A stretch of 64,000 nucleotides of DNA, taken from contig NZ_PVUF01000003.1 of the NCBI RefSeq assembly GCF_003003215.1, positions 124,001 through 188,000 on the forward strand. The letters are read 5' to 3'. The DNA comes from Tritonibacter scottomollicae (GTDB lineage: Bacteria > Pseudomonadota > Alphaproteobacteria > Rhodobacterales > Rhodobacteraceae). The position numbers and the translations under genes are program-made. Positions 25,617-34,013 of this stretch are shown in pieces; the stretch's first letter is position 1; every line of letters begins with the position of its first letter. Below the pieces are notes generated by a model. It saw only the letters and a list, made by a program, of their open reading frames with translations. It searched no databases and was not told the origin of the DNA.

Positions 25617-27104
25617 TTACCACCACTGCGCCGGTTTGGCCACAAAGCCCGCCGATTGCTCCAGCGCATAGGCAGTGTTCAGCAGATCGCCCTCGTCCCA
25701 CGGCTTGCCGATGAGCTGCAGACCCAACGGCAGTCCCTGTGCATCCAGCCCGGTCGGCACCGAGATGCCGGGCAGGCCGGCGAGGTTCACGGTGACGGTG
25801 AAGACATCATTCAGGTACATCTTGACCGGATCGGCGTCGTTCATCTCGCCCAGGCCAAAGGCCGCGGAGGGGGTCGCCGGGGTCAGGATCGCGTCGACAC
25901 CGGCGGCAAAGACATCCTCGAAGTCCTTCTTGATCAGGGTACGGACCTTGCGGGCGCGGTTGTAATAGGCATCGTAGAAGCCTGCCGACAGCACATAGGT
26001 GCCGACCATGACGCGGCGCTGCACTTCGGAGCCAAAGCCCTCGGCGCGGGTCTTCTCATACATCTCGGTGATGCCGTCGCCGGCGTCGAGGCTGGCACGG
26101 TGGCCGAAGCGAACCCCGTCGTAGCGCGCCAGGTTCGACGACGCCTCTGCCGGGGCAATCACGTAGTAAGCCGGCAGCGCGTATTTCGTGTGCGGCAGGG
26201 AGATGTCGACAATCTCCGCACCGGCCGCCTTCAGCATCTCTGTGCCATCATCCCAGAGTTTGGCGATTTCGGAAGGCATGCCGTCCATGCGATATTCGCG
26301 CGGGATGCCGATCTTCTTGCCCTTGATGTCGCCGGTCAGCATTGCCTCGAAGTTCGGCACCGCGAGGTCTGCGGAGGTCGAATCCTTCGCGTCATGACCA
26401 CACATGGCCTCCAGCATGATCGCCGCGTCGCGCACCGATTTGGTCATCGGACCAGCCTGATCCAGCGAGGAGGCAAAGGCAACAATGCCCCAGCGCGAGC
26501 AGCGCCCGTAGGTGGGTTTGATGCCCACGGTGCCGGTGAAAGCCGCAGGCTGGCGGATCGACCCGCCCGTGTCGGTGCCGGTCGCCGCAAGGCACAGGTC
26601 AGCCGCCACCGCAGAGGCGGAGCCACCGGAGGAGCCGCCGGGGGTGATCGCGGTCTCATCCGCGCCGCGCCGCCAGGGGCTGATCGCATTGCCATAGGCG
26701 GAGGTCTCGTTCGACGACCCCATGGCAAATTCATCCATGTTCAGCTTGCCGAGCATCACCGATCCGGCGTCCTGCAGCTTTTGCGAGACGGTGGATTCAT
26801 ACTCCGGCTTGAAGCCCTTGAGGATGTTCGAAGCCGCCTGGCTGTCCACGCCCTTGGTGCAGAACAGATCCTTGATGCCGATCGGCAGGCCGCACATGGC
26901 GGGCGCGTCGCCCTCCTTGATGCGCGCATCCGCCGCCTTGGCGCGTTCCAGTGCGATCTCAGGCGTCTTGTGCACAAAAGCGTTGAGGGCATTTGCGGCG
27001 TCGATGGCCTTGAGGCAGCTCTCAGTCAGCTCGACCGAGGTGGTCTCGCCCTTGCGCAGCAGATCGCGGGCCTCTGCAAGGCCCAGTTTGTTCAGGTCAG
27101 ACAT
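25617..27104 (-). CDS. gatA: Glutamyl-tRNA(Gln)/aspartyl-tRNA(Asn) amidotransferase subunit A
   Basis: A 495-residue amidase-signature enzyme with the Ser-cisSer-Lys triad: Lys78 in G-I-K-D-L, Ser158 in P-G-G-S-S-G-G-S and Ser182 in [10 protein letters not shown]. GatA releases ammonia from glutamine so that GatB can amidate Glu-tRNA(Gln) or Asp-tRNA(Asn). It lies three bases after the gatC stop, in the normal C-A order; gatB is not adjacent and is expected elsewhere. Length is normal. Confidence 0.97.
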   Translation of the reverse strand: MSDLNKLGLAEARDLLRKGETTSVELTESCLKAIDAANALNAFVHKTPEIALERAKAADARIKEGDAPAMCGLPIGIKDLFCTKGVDSQAASNILKGFKPEYESTVSQKLQDAGSVMLGKLNMDEFAMGSSNETSAYGNAISPWRRGADETAITPGGSSGGSASAVAADLCLAATGTDTGGSIRQPAAFTGTVGIKPTYGRCSRWGIVAFASSLDQAGPMTKSVRDAAIMLEAMCGHDAKDSTSADLAVPNFEAMLTGDIKGKKIGIPREYRMDGMPSEIAKLWDDGTEMLKAAGAEIVDISLPHTKYALPAYYVIAPAEASSNLARYDGVRFGHRASLDAGDGITEMYEKTRAEGFGSEVQRRVMVGTYVLSAGFYDAYYNRARKVRTLIKKDFEDVFAAGVDAILTPATPSAAFGLGEMNDADPVKMYLNDVFTVTVNLAGLPGISVPTGLDAQGLPLGLQLIGKPWDEGDLLNTAYALEQSAGFVAKPAQWW

Positions 27105-27107
27105 GTC

Positions 27108-27395
27108 TTACTCCACAACCTTGGGCACGGCGAAAAAGCCTTCGCGGGCATCGGGGGCATTGGCCAGCACCTTGTCCTGCTGGTTGCCGTCGGTGACCTC
27201 GTCGACGCGGCGCGCGAGGCGCTGCGGGGTGACCGAGGTCATCGGCTCGACGCCTTCGACATCCACTTCGTTCAGTTGCTCGATGAATCCGAGGATCGTG
27301 TTGAACTCCTCTGCCAGCGCGGGCAGAGCGTCCTCCTCGACCTTGATCCGGGCCAGTTTGGCCACCTTCGCGGCTGTGCTTTGGTCAATCGACAT
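27108..27395 (-). CDS. gatC: Glutamyl-tRNA(Gln)/aspartyl-tRNA(Asn) amidotransferase subunit C
   Basis: A 95-residue protein: V-A-K-L-A-R-I-K-V near the start, then F-N-T-I-L-G-F-I-E-Q-L-N-E-V-D-V and V-E-P-M-T-S-V, and a C-terminal F-F-A-V-P-K-V-V-E, the standard GatC profile. GatC is a small wrap-around chain that stabilises GatA and GatB. The ATG at 27395 follows GAGGGTTATTG; a TTG one codon upstream is also in frame. First gene of the gatCA unit. Confidence 0.95.
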   Translation of the reverse strand: MSIDQSTAAKVAKLARIKVEEDALPALAEEFNTILGFIEQLNEVDVEGVEPMTSVTPQRLARRVDEVTDGNQQDKVLANAPDAREGFFAVPKVVE

Positions 27396-27716
27396 CAATA
27401 ACCCTCATCTCGTGTTGCCCCCGCATTTACCGCCCGCGCCTGCGCGCCGCAAGCCTGCCTTGGGATTTCTCCGCCCAAAGGCCAAATGAAGTGCTGCGCC
27501 AGGGCGCTTGCTGGGTTGGTCCGGGTCGCCGCCGCCGGGAAGTCTCTGGTAAAGATCGCGCCGCGCGCGCCACGACCTGAGCCACAGGATCTTGCTGCCC
27601 AGGACGTGTTTACTCTGACACGCAATCTTGCGCGTTAGATCAATGGATTTTTCCGCAACCCCTGATAGGGTCGCAAAAAAGGCATCCTGCATGAACCACC
27701 CACAGGGAGAGCGCAT
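27396..27716. other. Divergent intergenic region, no gene seen
   Basis: Separates gatC (minus) from the UPF0173 gene (plus). It includes CTTGGGATTTCTCCGCCCAA and CCAAATGAAG (about 27461-27490), which may be a degenerate tail of a family B repeat. AGGGAGAG just before 27717 is the ribosome binding site of the plus-strand gene. Confidence 0.4.
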
Positions 27717-28409
27717 ATGAAACTGATCTGGCTTGGTCATGGCGGCTTCCGCCTGCAAACCGGCGACACCACGATCCTCATCGACCCTTGGCTGACCGGC
27801 AACCCGATGCTGGAGGACCACCAGCACGAGGCTGCGACAGCCGGCACCACCCACATCTTGCTGACCCATGCGCATTTTGACCATGTTGCGGATGTGCTCG
27901 GCCTGGCCAAGCATCTCTCCGTGCCGATCATCGGCCAATACGACCTGATGGGGTTTTGGGGCGAGACCGAGGGCGTGGAGACCCTCGGCTTTAACAAGGG
28001 TGGCACGGTCGAGGTTGGCGACACCCGCGTCTCCATGGTGCCGGCCTCGCATTCCAACACGTTTTCCACCCGCGACGGGCTGCGCACCGCCGGCAGCGAG
28101 GTTGGGTATATGATCCAGGCCGAGGGGCATATGATCTATGTCTCGGGCGATACCGACATCATGGCAGACATGGACTGGATGGGGGATTACTACCGGCCCG
28201 ACATCGGCATCCTGTCCGCTGGCGGTCATTTCACCATGGACATGAAGGCCGCCGCCTATGCCGCGAAGCGCTATTTTGCCTTCAAAACGGTCATTCCATG
28301 CCACTATCGCACTTTTCCATTGCTGGAACAGAGCGCACAGGACTTGATTGACGGGCTTCCCGGCGTCAACGTCATCGAGCCACAGGTTCTGAAAGAAATC
28401 GAGTTCTAA
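27717..28409 (+). CDS. UPF0173 metal-dependent hydrolase (metallo-beta-lactamase fold)
   Basis: A 230-residue protein with the metallo-beta-lactamase metal site T-H-A-H-F-D-H-V-A-D (His, His, Asp, His near 52-58), V-P-A-S-H-S-N, G-D-T-D-I and C-H-Y-R-T-F-P near the end. These strings match the UPF0173/YtkL family, with no settled substrate. Its TAA stop overlaps the ATG of the next gene by one base (TAATG), so the two are translationally coupled and probably work together. Confidence 0.9.
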   Translation: MKLIWLGHGGFRLQTGDTTILIDPWLTGNPMLEDHQHEAATAGTTHILLTHAHFDHVADVLGLAKHLSVPIIGQYDLMGFWGETEGVETLGFNKGGTVEVGDTRVSMVPASHSNTFSTRDGLRTAGSEVGYMIQAEGHMIYVSGDTDIMADMDWMGDYYRPDIGILSAGGHFTMDMKAAAYAAKRYFAFKTVIPCHYRTFPLLEQSAQDLIDGLPGVNVIEPQVLKEIEF

Positions 28410-29578
28410 TGCCAGCCAACGATTTTACCACCACCGAATACGCCCGCAGACTGGAAAAGACCCGCCGCGCCATGGCCGCGCAGGGCTTTAAAACACTGGT
28501 GATCTGCGATCCCTCCAATATGGCCTGGCTCACCGGCTATGACGGCTGGAGCTTCTATGTTCCGCAGGCGGTGATTCTGCATGAGACCGGCATGCCGATG
28601 TGGTGGGGCCGCACCCAGGACAAGCCGGGCGCCGCGCTGACCACCTGGCTGGAGGCCGATCACCTGTTCGACTGGCCCGAAGAACACGTCCAGCACCCGG
28701 ACCACCATCCGTTCGACTCGCTGGTGGAGCTGCTGCGCGACTTCGGCTGGACCGAGGCCATCGGGGTGGAGATGGACAACTATTATTACTCCGCCCGCAG
28801 CCATGAGATCCTTGAAACCGCCCTTGGTCGCGACGCCCTGGCCGATGCCACCGGCCTGGTGAACTGGCAACGCGCGGTCAAGAGCGAGCAGGAGCTGCAG
28901 CTGATGGAGGCCGCAGGCAAGCTCTCGGCGCATATGCACGGGGTGCTGCGTGCCTCCTTCAACGAGGGCATCGCAAAGAACGCGCTGGTCGCGCGGGTGC
29001 AGGCCGCCGGCATCGAAGGCCTGCCGCTCCTGGCCGGGGACTATCCGGCGATTTCACCCATTGCGCCCTCGGGGATCGAGGCCTCCGCCTCCCACATCAC
29101 CTGGAATGACCGTCCCTTGGCCCCCGGCGAGGCGACGTATTTCGAGATCTCCGGCTGTGTGCGCCGCTACCACTGCCCGATCAGCCGCACGCTGTTCCTC
29201 GGCAGCCCGCCCGAGGACATCCGCCGTGGTGAAAAGGCAATCCTGCAGGCGATCGAGGACACCTTCGCCGTCGCCAAGCCGGGCGTAACCTGCGAGGAAG
29301 TCGCCGCCTGCGTCTACGAGAGCTTTGGCCGCGCGGGCTATATCAAGGGCAACCGCACCGGCTACCCGGTGGGTCTCAGCTACCCGCCGGACTGGGGCGA
29401 GCGCACCATGTCGCTGCGCCCCGGTGACACCACCAAGCTGGAGGAGAACATGACCTTCCACCTGATGCCGGGCCTGTGGACACCGGATTGGGGCATGGCG
29501 ATCACCGAGACCTTTGTTGTGACTCCCAACGGCGGCGAGCCGCTGGTGGATGTGCCGCGCGAAATCGTGGTGAAATAA
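28409..29578 (+). CDS. Creatinase/M24-fold hydrolase, ectoine-hydrolase (DoeA/EutD)-like
   Basis: A 389-residue protein with a creatinase N-terminal domain (D-P-S-N-M-A-W-L-T-G-Y-D-G-W-S-F-Y near 31-47) and a pita-bread C-terminal domain. The strings N-Y-Y-Y-S-A, G-L-V-N-W-Q-R-A-V-K-S and S-Y-P-P-D-W-G-E-R-T are those of ectoine hydrolase, which opens the ectoine ring. The first two M24 metal ligands (Asp, Asp) are not present: the segment reads E-I-S-G-C-V-R-R-Y-H-C-P-I-S-R-T, so a metal-free creatinase-like mechanism is likely. None of the usual ectoine genes (eutE, eutABC, uehABC) is nearby, so the substrate is open. Coupled to the UPF0173 gene. Confidence 0.75.
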   Translation: MPANDFTTTEYARRLEKTRRAMAAQGFKTLVICDPSNMAWLTGYDGWSFYVPQAVILHETGMPMWWGRTQDKPGAALTTWLEADHLFDWPEEHVQHPDHHPFDSLVELLRDFGWTEAIGVEMDNYYYSARSHEILETALGRDALADATGLVNWQRAVKSEQELQLMEAAGKLSAHMHGVLRASFNEGIAKNALVARVQAAGIEGLPLLAGDYPAISPIAPSGIEASASHITWNDRPLAPGEATYFEISGCVRRYHCPISRTLFLGSPPEDIRRGEKAILQAIEDTFAVAKPGVTCEEVAACVYESFGRAGYIKGNRTGYPVGLSYPPDWGERTMSLRPGDTTKLEENMTFHLMPGLWTPDWGMAITETFVVTPNGGEPLVDVPREIVVK

Positions 29579-29613
29579 CACCGCAGCTCAATCGCTTACC
29601 ACACTGCCGGGCG

Positions 29614-29726
29614 GGGGAGCTCCCGCCCGGCGGCATGGTTTATAAAAAACCACACCTTCCGTTGGGCCGAGCGCCGCGCGCCCTTCGGGCGCGCGGCGCG
29701 GGTCGCTTTGGGCGAAGCCCAAAGCG
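29614..29726 (+). repeat. GC-rich intergenic repeat, family A, copy 3
   Basis: Block 1 GGGGAGCTCCCGCCC (29614-29628), a TTTATAAAAAACC linker, block 2 CGTTGGGCCGAGC (29660-29672), then a 13-bp hairpin (29671-29699, TTC loop) and a second 10-bp hairpin (29704-29726, GAA loop). It occupies the gap between the M24 gene and tag and may end both transcripts. Confidence 0.75.
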
Positions 29727-29786
29727 AAACAGCTCAGACAAGACATCTGCCATCAAATCAAAAATCAGTCGGGACAGGTCCGAAAG

Positions 29787-30389
29787 TCAGACCGGGACTG
29801 TGAACGCCCGACGCGCCTGAGCCGCCAACGGGCGGCAAAAACAGCCTTCGGCATGGTCATTGACCAACCCCATCGCCTGCATGAAGGCAAAGCAGGTGGT
29901 CGGTCCGACGAATTTCCAGCCACGCTTTTTCAAGTCCTTCGACAACGCCACCGACTCGGGACAGGTAGAGACCGTCTGCGGCTCTGGCGGTGTCTTGACC
30001 TCATAGCGCCAGAAAAACGCGGCCAGAGAGCCTTCGCGCGCTTCAATCTCGATTGCCCGTGCGGCGTTGTTGATGACCGCTTCGATCTTCCCGCGATGAC
30101 GGATGATACCGGCATCCTGCAACAAGGCCGCAACCTTCTCCGGCCCGTAGCCCGCCATCGCGTGATAATCGAAGCCATCAAAGGCCGCGCGAAAGTTCTC
30201 GCGCTTTGACAGGATGGTGCGCCAGCTCAGGCCGGACTGGAAACTTTCCAGACAGATCTTTTCAAACAACCGCCGATCCTCGCCCACCGGAAAGCCCCAC
30301 TCCGCATCGTGATAGGCGTCGAACTCCGGCGCGGAGGCAGACCATGCGCAGCGGTCACGTCCGTCCGCGCCGGTGACAATCCGGCTCAT
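29787..30389 (-). CDS. tag: DNA-3-methyladenine glycosylase I
   Basis: A 200-residue protein with the Tag zinc snap Cys14 (R-C-A-W), His27 (A-Y-H-D-A-E-W-G), His179 and Cys183 (N-D-H-A-E-G-C), plus S-G-L-S-W and I-I-R-H-R-G-K-I. It excises 3-methyladenine from alkylated DNA. Its start overlaps the yciI stop by four bases (ATGA), so the two are cotranscribed. Length is slightly above E. coli Tag owing to a short N-terminal extension. Confidence 0.95.
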   Translation of the reverse strand: MSRIVTGADGRDRCAWSASAPEFDAYHDAEWGFPVGEDRRLFEKICLESFQSGLSWRTILSKRENFRAAFDGFDYHAMAGYGPEKVAALLQDAGIIRHRGKIEAVINNAARAIEIEAREGSLAAFFWRYEVKTPPEPQTVSTCPESVALSKDLKKRGWKFVGPTTCFAFMQAMGLVNDHAEGCFCRPLAAQARRAFTVPV

Positions 30390-30679
30390 GCGGCCACCTT
30401 CAGGAACTGAAGCCGCGCATCGGTGCGTGCGGGCGTGAACTTGGTAATCTCCGCCACAACAACTCCTTCAACCACGAAGGGGTCTGCGGCGACCCGGGCC
30501 TCCAACGCTCTACGGTCCTCTCCCGATGCAAGGATCGCCCCGCCCTGTCCCTCTTCCAGTGACCCCGCCACGAGGAAAACGCCATCGGAAAACCCCTGCG
30601 CCAGCCACGCCTTATGCGCCTCCATGACCTGCGCGGCGCGCGCCTTTTCTGCAGTGAATTTCAAATAGATCACAAACAT
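30386..30679 (-). CDS. YciI-like protein
   Basis: A 97-residue ferredoxin-like-fold protein with the YciI pattern: M-F-V-I-Y-L-K-F at the start, a H-K-A-W-L segment (His near 23), G-S-L-E near 40, and D-P-F-V near 68. The family includes a putative active-site His/Asp pair and dehalogenase-like members, but the function is not known. It is the first gene of a two-gene unit with tag and lies 28 bp after the TetR gene stop. Confidence 0.85.
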   Translation of the reverse strand: MFVIYLKFTAEKARAAQVMEAHKAWLAQGFSDGVFLVAGSLEEGQGGAILASGEDRRALEARVAADPFVVEGVVVAEITKFTPARTDARLQFLKVAA

Positions 30680-30707
30680 CGCGACCCTCTCTCCTGTTTT
30701 GAATGGG

Positions 30708-31280
30708 CTATGGGGCCTGCGTCGCGATTTGCTGCTCGACCCAATCTGTCATCTGCGCAACCTCTGCCTCGATCAGCGCCTCGTCACCAAAGGCCTGCGC
30801 CAGCGCCGCCACGCCCTGACTGCGCCCCATCAGATGGGTGGCCAGTGCCTTCGCATCTCGCTCAATACCAGCGCTGCGAAATTGCGTTGCGAGCCAGTCG
30901 ATGAAGAGGGTGAACAGCTCCGCCGCGCGACTTTGTGCGGCATGTTCGAGCTTTGACAGCTCGCTGACCAATGTGCCCACCGGGCAGCCCCAGGACATGA
31001 TCTTGGCACGATTGCGGATCAGGATGCGGATGAAACAGGTGATGCGCGCAAGGGGCGTGTTGCTCTCTGCTTCCCACGCCGTCAACATCGCCGCCGTGCG
31101 AGACAAGCGCAGGTCTATGACCGCATTCAAAATCTCATCCTTGGCCTTGAAATGATAGTAGAAATTCCCGCGCGACAGGCCCAGCGCCCCGGCAATATCG
31201 GCCAAGGACGTGGCCTCAAACCCGCGCTCGTAAAACAGCACATCCGCCTGACTGACAATTCGATCTCTCGTGCGGGTCAT
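30708..31280 (-). CDS. TetR-family transcriptional regulator
   Basis: About 190 residues. The N-terminal helix-turn-helix reads F-Y-E-R-G-F-E-A-T-S-L-A-D-I-A, then L-S-R-G-N-F-Y-Y-H-F-K-A-K-D. The C-terminal ligand domain includes C-P-V-G-T-L-V-S-E-L, found in the branch that regulates small-molecule stress (AcrR C-terminal, TetR_C_33-like). I prefer the ATG with GGAGAG at eight bases, four codons inside the longest frame. Two tandem palindromes upstream are probable autoregulatory operators. It may also govern yciI-tag downstream, which are co-directional. Confidence 0.87.
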   Translation of the reverse strand: MTRTRDRIVSQADVLFYERGFEATSLADIAGALGLSRGNFYYHFKAKDEILNAVIDLRLSRTAAMLTAWEAESNTPLARITCFIRILIRNRAKIMSWGCPVGTLVSELSKLEHAAQSRAAELFTLFIDWLATQFRSAGIERDAKALATHLMGRSQGVAALAQAFGDEALIEAEVAQMTDWVEQQIATQAP

Positions 31281-31323
31281 CGGTCTCTCCATCCACGTGT
31301 GAAACCCGAGCAGATTTGACGAT

Positions 31324-31339
31324 TAGGTCAATTGCCCTA
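31324..31339. promoter_or_regulatory. Candidate TetR operator, proximal (imperfect)
   Basis: TAGGTCA-AT-TGCCCTA, one mismatch from a perfect dyad. It lies about 45 bp upstream of the TetR start codon, and its minus strand contains TTGACC, a possible -35 box. Confidence 0.6.
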
Positions 31340-31348
31340 GCTCACATT

Positions 31349-31364
31349 TAGGTCACTTGACCTA
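31349..31364. promoter_or_regulatory. Candidate TetR operator, distal (perfect)
   Basis: TAGGTCA-CT-TGACCTA, a perfect 7-bp dyad with a 2-bp spacer. It is 25 bp centre to centre from the proximal copy and includes the stop codon of the upstream kinase gene. Confidence 0.65.
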
Positions 31365-32186
31365 GATCTGCAAGCCCGATTTCGCAACGCGGAGCATGTG
31401 CCGCAAGAGCATACGGTCATCCAGGGTTTCTTGCCCGGACCAGAGCATCGACAGAAGCAGCTTCGCAATTGCCCAATGGAGTTGCTCCCGCGCAGTGCAG
31501 CCCGCCACACGTCCCCACATCATCGCGCGACGCCGGATCACCTGCGGGTCTGCGGCATGGGCGCGACATCCACGCGGATGACGAAACGCATTGGCCAACT
31601 CATAGGCGCGCGGCCCCACCAACCCCTTGGCGTCAAAGGCCCGCAAGCCCTGAGCCGTTTGGATGATGTTGTCGTGGTGCAGATCACCGTGCTGGGCGAC
31701 GTCCTCCCCCGCACCGCATTGCAACTGATCCAGACAGGCCCGCGCAACCCCTTGCGATTCTTGCGCTTCGGGCGAGGTGAAAGTGGCGTCGCGCAGGGGC
31801 GACATGACCGTTGATACTGGCAGCAATCCGGCGCCTGAAATGCGGGTGGCACACAATCGAGCGGCCACGTCAGTCACCCCATGATCCGCCGCCTCTGCCC
31901 CCTTCGCACGCGCCAGATCCCCCAATGATGGCCCCTCAAGCCACTCCATCAGAACCGCATCCGCACTGCGCTCGAAAACCCGCACGGCTCCCGCGCCCTC
32001 GCAGCGTTCGAGATAGGCAAGGCCGCTTGCCTCATTCCCCATATGACCGGCGGGATAGTACTTCAGCGCCGCCCATGCGCCCGACCCCCGGCGTACGCGC
32101 CAGACCTTCGCACGCGCGGTCTCTGCCACCAGCTCGGGCGCGCTCAGGCCAAAGCGCTGCAACAGGTCTGTTGGTGGCAGGCTCAT
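31362..32186 (-). CDS. Aminoglycoside/hydroxyurea-type phosphotransferase (APH(6)/HUR family)
   Basis: A 274-residue kinase-fold protein. The catalytic loop reads Q-H-G-D-L-H-H-D-N-I (about 165-174), and the metal-binding segment F-D-A-K-G-L-V-G-P-R-A-Y-E replaces the usual DFG, as in PF04655 (streptomycin 6-kinase and hydroxyurea kinase). In environmental genomes such genes are common and seldom proven resistance genes; the true substrate may be an endogenous metabolite. Its start overlaps the tadA stop by four bases, so it is cotranscribed with tadA. The stop codon lies inside a TetR operator candidate. Confidence 0.82.
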   Translation of the reverse strand: MSLPPTDLLQRFGLSAPELVAETARAKVWRVRRGSGAWAALKYYPAGHMGNEASGLAYLERCEGAGAVRVFERSADAVLMEWLEGPSLGDLARAKGAEAADHGVTDVAARLCATRISGAGLLPVSTVMSPLRDATFTSPEAQESQGVARACLDQLQCGAGEDVAQHGDLHHDNIIQTAQGLRAFDAKGLVGPRAYELANAFRHPRGCRAHAADPQVIRRRAMMWGRVAGCTAREQLHWAIAKLLLSMLWSGQETLDDRMLLRHMLRVAKSGLQI

Positions 32187-32635
32187 CCGCGCCGTTTCGC
32201 GAAGAAGTCCCGCAACAGCGCCTCAGATTGTGTCGCGGAAAAGCCGTCATAAACCTCCGGCGCGTGATGGGCCTGCGGGTGGTCGAACACGCAGGCGCCA
32301 TGGGCCACACCGCCGGATTTCGGGTCGGACGCGCCGTAATAGACGCGCGCCACACGGGCAGCGGCGATGGCAGCCGCGCACATCGCACAAGGCTCCAGCG
32401 TCACATAGAGATCGTGCCCCAGGAGCCGCTCAGTCCCCGATGCCGCACACCCCGCGCGGATCACCAGAACCTCTGCATGGGCAGTGGGGTCGTTGAGTTC
32501 CCGTGTGCGATTGCCAGCCCGCGCGACCACCTCGCCCGAGGGGCCTACCAGCACCGCGCCCACCGGCACCTCGCCGCGTGCGGCGGCGGCGCGCGCCTCA
32601 ATCAGCGCTTCTGCCATGAAGGATCGAAACTCCAT
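32183..32635 (-). CDS. tadA: tRNA(Arg) adenosine-34 deaminase
   Basis: A 150-residue cytidine/deoxycytidylate-deaminase-fold enzyme with H-A-E (53-55) and P-C-A-M-C (Cys83, Cys86) as the zinc site, and N-D-P-T-A-H-A-E typical of TadA. It converts A34 to inosine in tRNA-Arg(ACG), an essential modification. It reads away from the divergent pseudouridine synthase gene, a common arrangement in alphaproteobacteria. Confidence 0.95.
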   Translation of the reverse strand: MEFRSFMAEALIEARAAAARGEVPVGAVLVGPSGEVVARAGNRTRELNDPTAHAEVLVIRAGCAASGTERLLGHDLYVTLEPCAMCAAAIAAARVARVYYGASDPKSGGVAHGACVFDHPQAHHAPEVYDGFSATQSEALLRDFFAKRRG

Positions 32636-32736
32636 CCCTGTGGTGCTCCTTTGTCGCCCATGCCGCCGAGATCCGGGGCAGCCCTACCCTGCAATGGGTG
32701 CTTTCGCAGGTCTCGCGAATAGGCTATGGCAGCGCC

Positions 32737-33927
32737 ATGAGCAAGAAAACCCCATCCGCCCCTTCCAAGCATCGCGCAGCCACCGGTGCCGCGCCCGGCT
32801 CCCGGCCAAAGGCCAAACCGTCGGCAAAGCCGCGCGCGCCGCAAGGCCCGCAGGGTGATGCGTCGGTCAACGCACAACCCGCGTCCGAAGGCGGCCGTAT
32901 CGCCAAAGTGCTGTCCCGTGCTGGCGTTGCCTCGCGTCGCGAGGCAGAGCGGATGATCGCCGAGGGCCGCGTGGCGGTGAACGGCAAAGTGATCGACAGC
33001 CCGGCGCTGAATGTGACCGACAACGACCGCATTGTCGTGGATGGCAAGCCCCTGCCCGAGGCCGAGGCCCCGCGCCTGTGGCTCTATTACAAACCCACCG
33101 GGCTGGTGACCAGCAACTCGGACGAAAAGGGCCGTCGCACGATCTTTGACGAACTGCCCGAGGATCTGCCCAGGGTGATGACCGTCGGACGGCTCGACAT
33201 CAATTCCGAGGGGCTGTTGCTGCTGACAAACGACGGCGGCGTCAAACGCCAGCTGGAGCTGCCCTCCACCGGCTGGCTGCGCCGCTACCGGGTGCGCATC
33301 AATGGCCGCCCTCAGGACCATGAGTTCGAGATCCTGCGCAAGGGCGTGGTGATCGACGGCGAACGGTTCCAGCCGATGACCGTGACCCTAGACCGCCAGC
33401 AGGGCGCCAATGCCTGGCTCACGATCGGGCTGCGCGAGGGCAAGAACCGCGAAATCCGTCGTGCGATGGATGAGGTGGGATATCCGGTCAACCGGCTTTT
33501 GCGTGTGTCCTACGGTCCTTTCCAACTTGGCACGCTGAAAGAAGGCGAAGTCGAAGAGCTGCGGTCGCGGGTTGTCCGTGACCAGCTTGGCCTGCCAGCG
33601 CCCGAAGGTGATGGCGAAGCGAAAAAGAAACCGCAGCGCCCCTCGCGCGGGCCACGCAATGCCCCCGGCAAACCGCAGGGTCGCCCTGACCAGCCCGGTG
33701 GCAGGTCTGAGGGTCGCCCAGCGGGCAAGGCCCCGGCAGGCAAGCCCACGGGCAAGGGTGGCGGTGGCAAGGATGGCGGCGCGAGCATGGGCCGTGGCAA
33801 GACCTTTGGCAGCAAAACCTCCAGCAGCGCCACACGCCCGGGAAAGTCCGGCCCTGCCACAGGCGGTAGACCCAGCGGCAAACCAAGTGGCAAATCAGGG
33901 CGTTTTGGCAAAAAACCGCAAGGTTGA
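32737..33927 (+). CDS. rluB: 23S rRNA pseudouridine synthase (RluB/RsuA family)
   Basis: A 396-residue protein with three parts: a basic low-complexity N-terminal arm (1-50), an S4 RNA-binding domain (about 53-100; V-L-S-R-A-G-V-A-S-R-R-E-A-E), the RsuA-type catalytic domain with G-R-L-D-I-N-S-E-G-L-L (catalytic Asp near 154), and a 110-residue Gly/Lys/Pro/Ser-rich tail. RluB makes pseudouridine 2605 of 23S rRNA. The disordered basic tail is long but common in this branch in alphaproteobacteria. The ATG chosen opens with M-S-K-K; an earlier in-frame start adds 13 residues. Confidence 0.9.
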   Translation: MSKKTPSAPSKHRAATGAAPGSRPKAKPSAKPRAPQGPQGDASVNAQPASEGGRIAKVLSRAGVASRREAERMIAEGRVAVNGKVIDSPALNVTDNDRIVVDGKPLPEAEAPRLWLYYKPTGLVTSNSDEKGRRTIFDELPEDLPRVMTVGRLDINSEGLLLLTNDGGVKRQLELPSTGWLRRYRVRINGRPQDHEFEILRKGVVIDGERFQPMTVTLDRQQGANAWLTIGLREGKNREIRRAMDEVGYPVNRLLRVSYGPFQLGTLKEGEVEELRSRVVRDQLGLPAPEGDGEAKKKPQRPSRGPRNAPGKPQGRPDQPGGRSEGRPAGKAPAGKPTGKGGGGKDGGASMGRGKTFGSKTSSSATRPGKSGPATGGRPSGKPSGKSGRFGKKPQG

Positions 33928-34013
33928 GCGCCCTTGAGCGGACTTCCCCCTAGTACGCGGGCCTGAGATCTCCTAGGTTTCAATGCGTTGAGGAAAGTCT
34001 GGGGGCCAAAACG

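Noticed and set aside
31362-31364. Reading the TAGGTCA dyad only as a terminator for the kinase gene
   Set aside because: The stem is short and A/T-rich with a 2-base spacer that cannot form a loop, and a second similar dyad follows; a protein-binding site fits better.
33600-33920. Gly/Lys/Pro-rich repetitive DNA at the end of the pseudouridine synthase gene
   Set aside because: It is in frame as a disordered basic protein tail, not a tandem repeat or CRISPR array; unit length is irregular.
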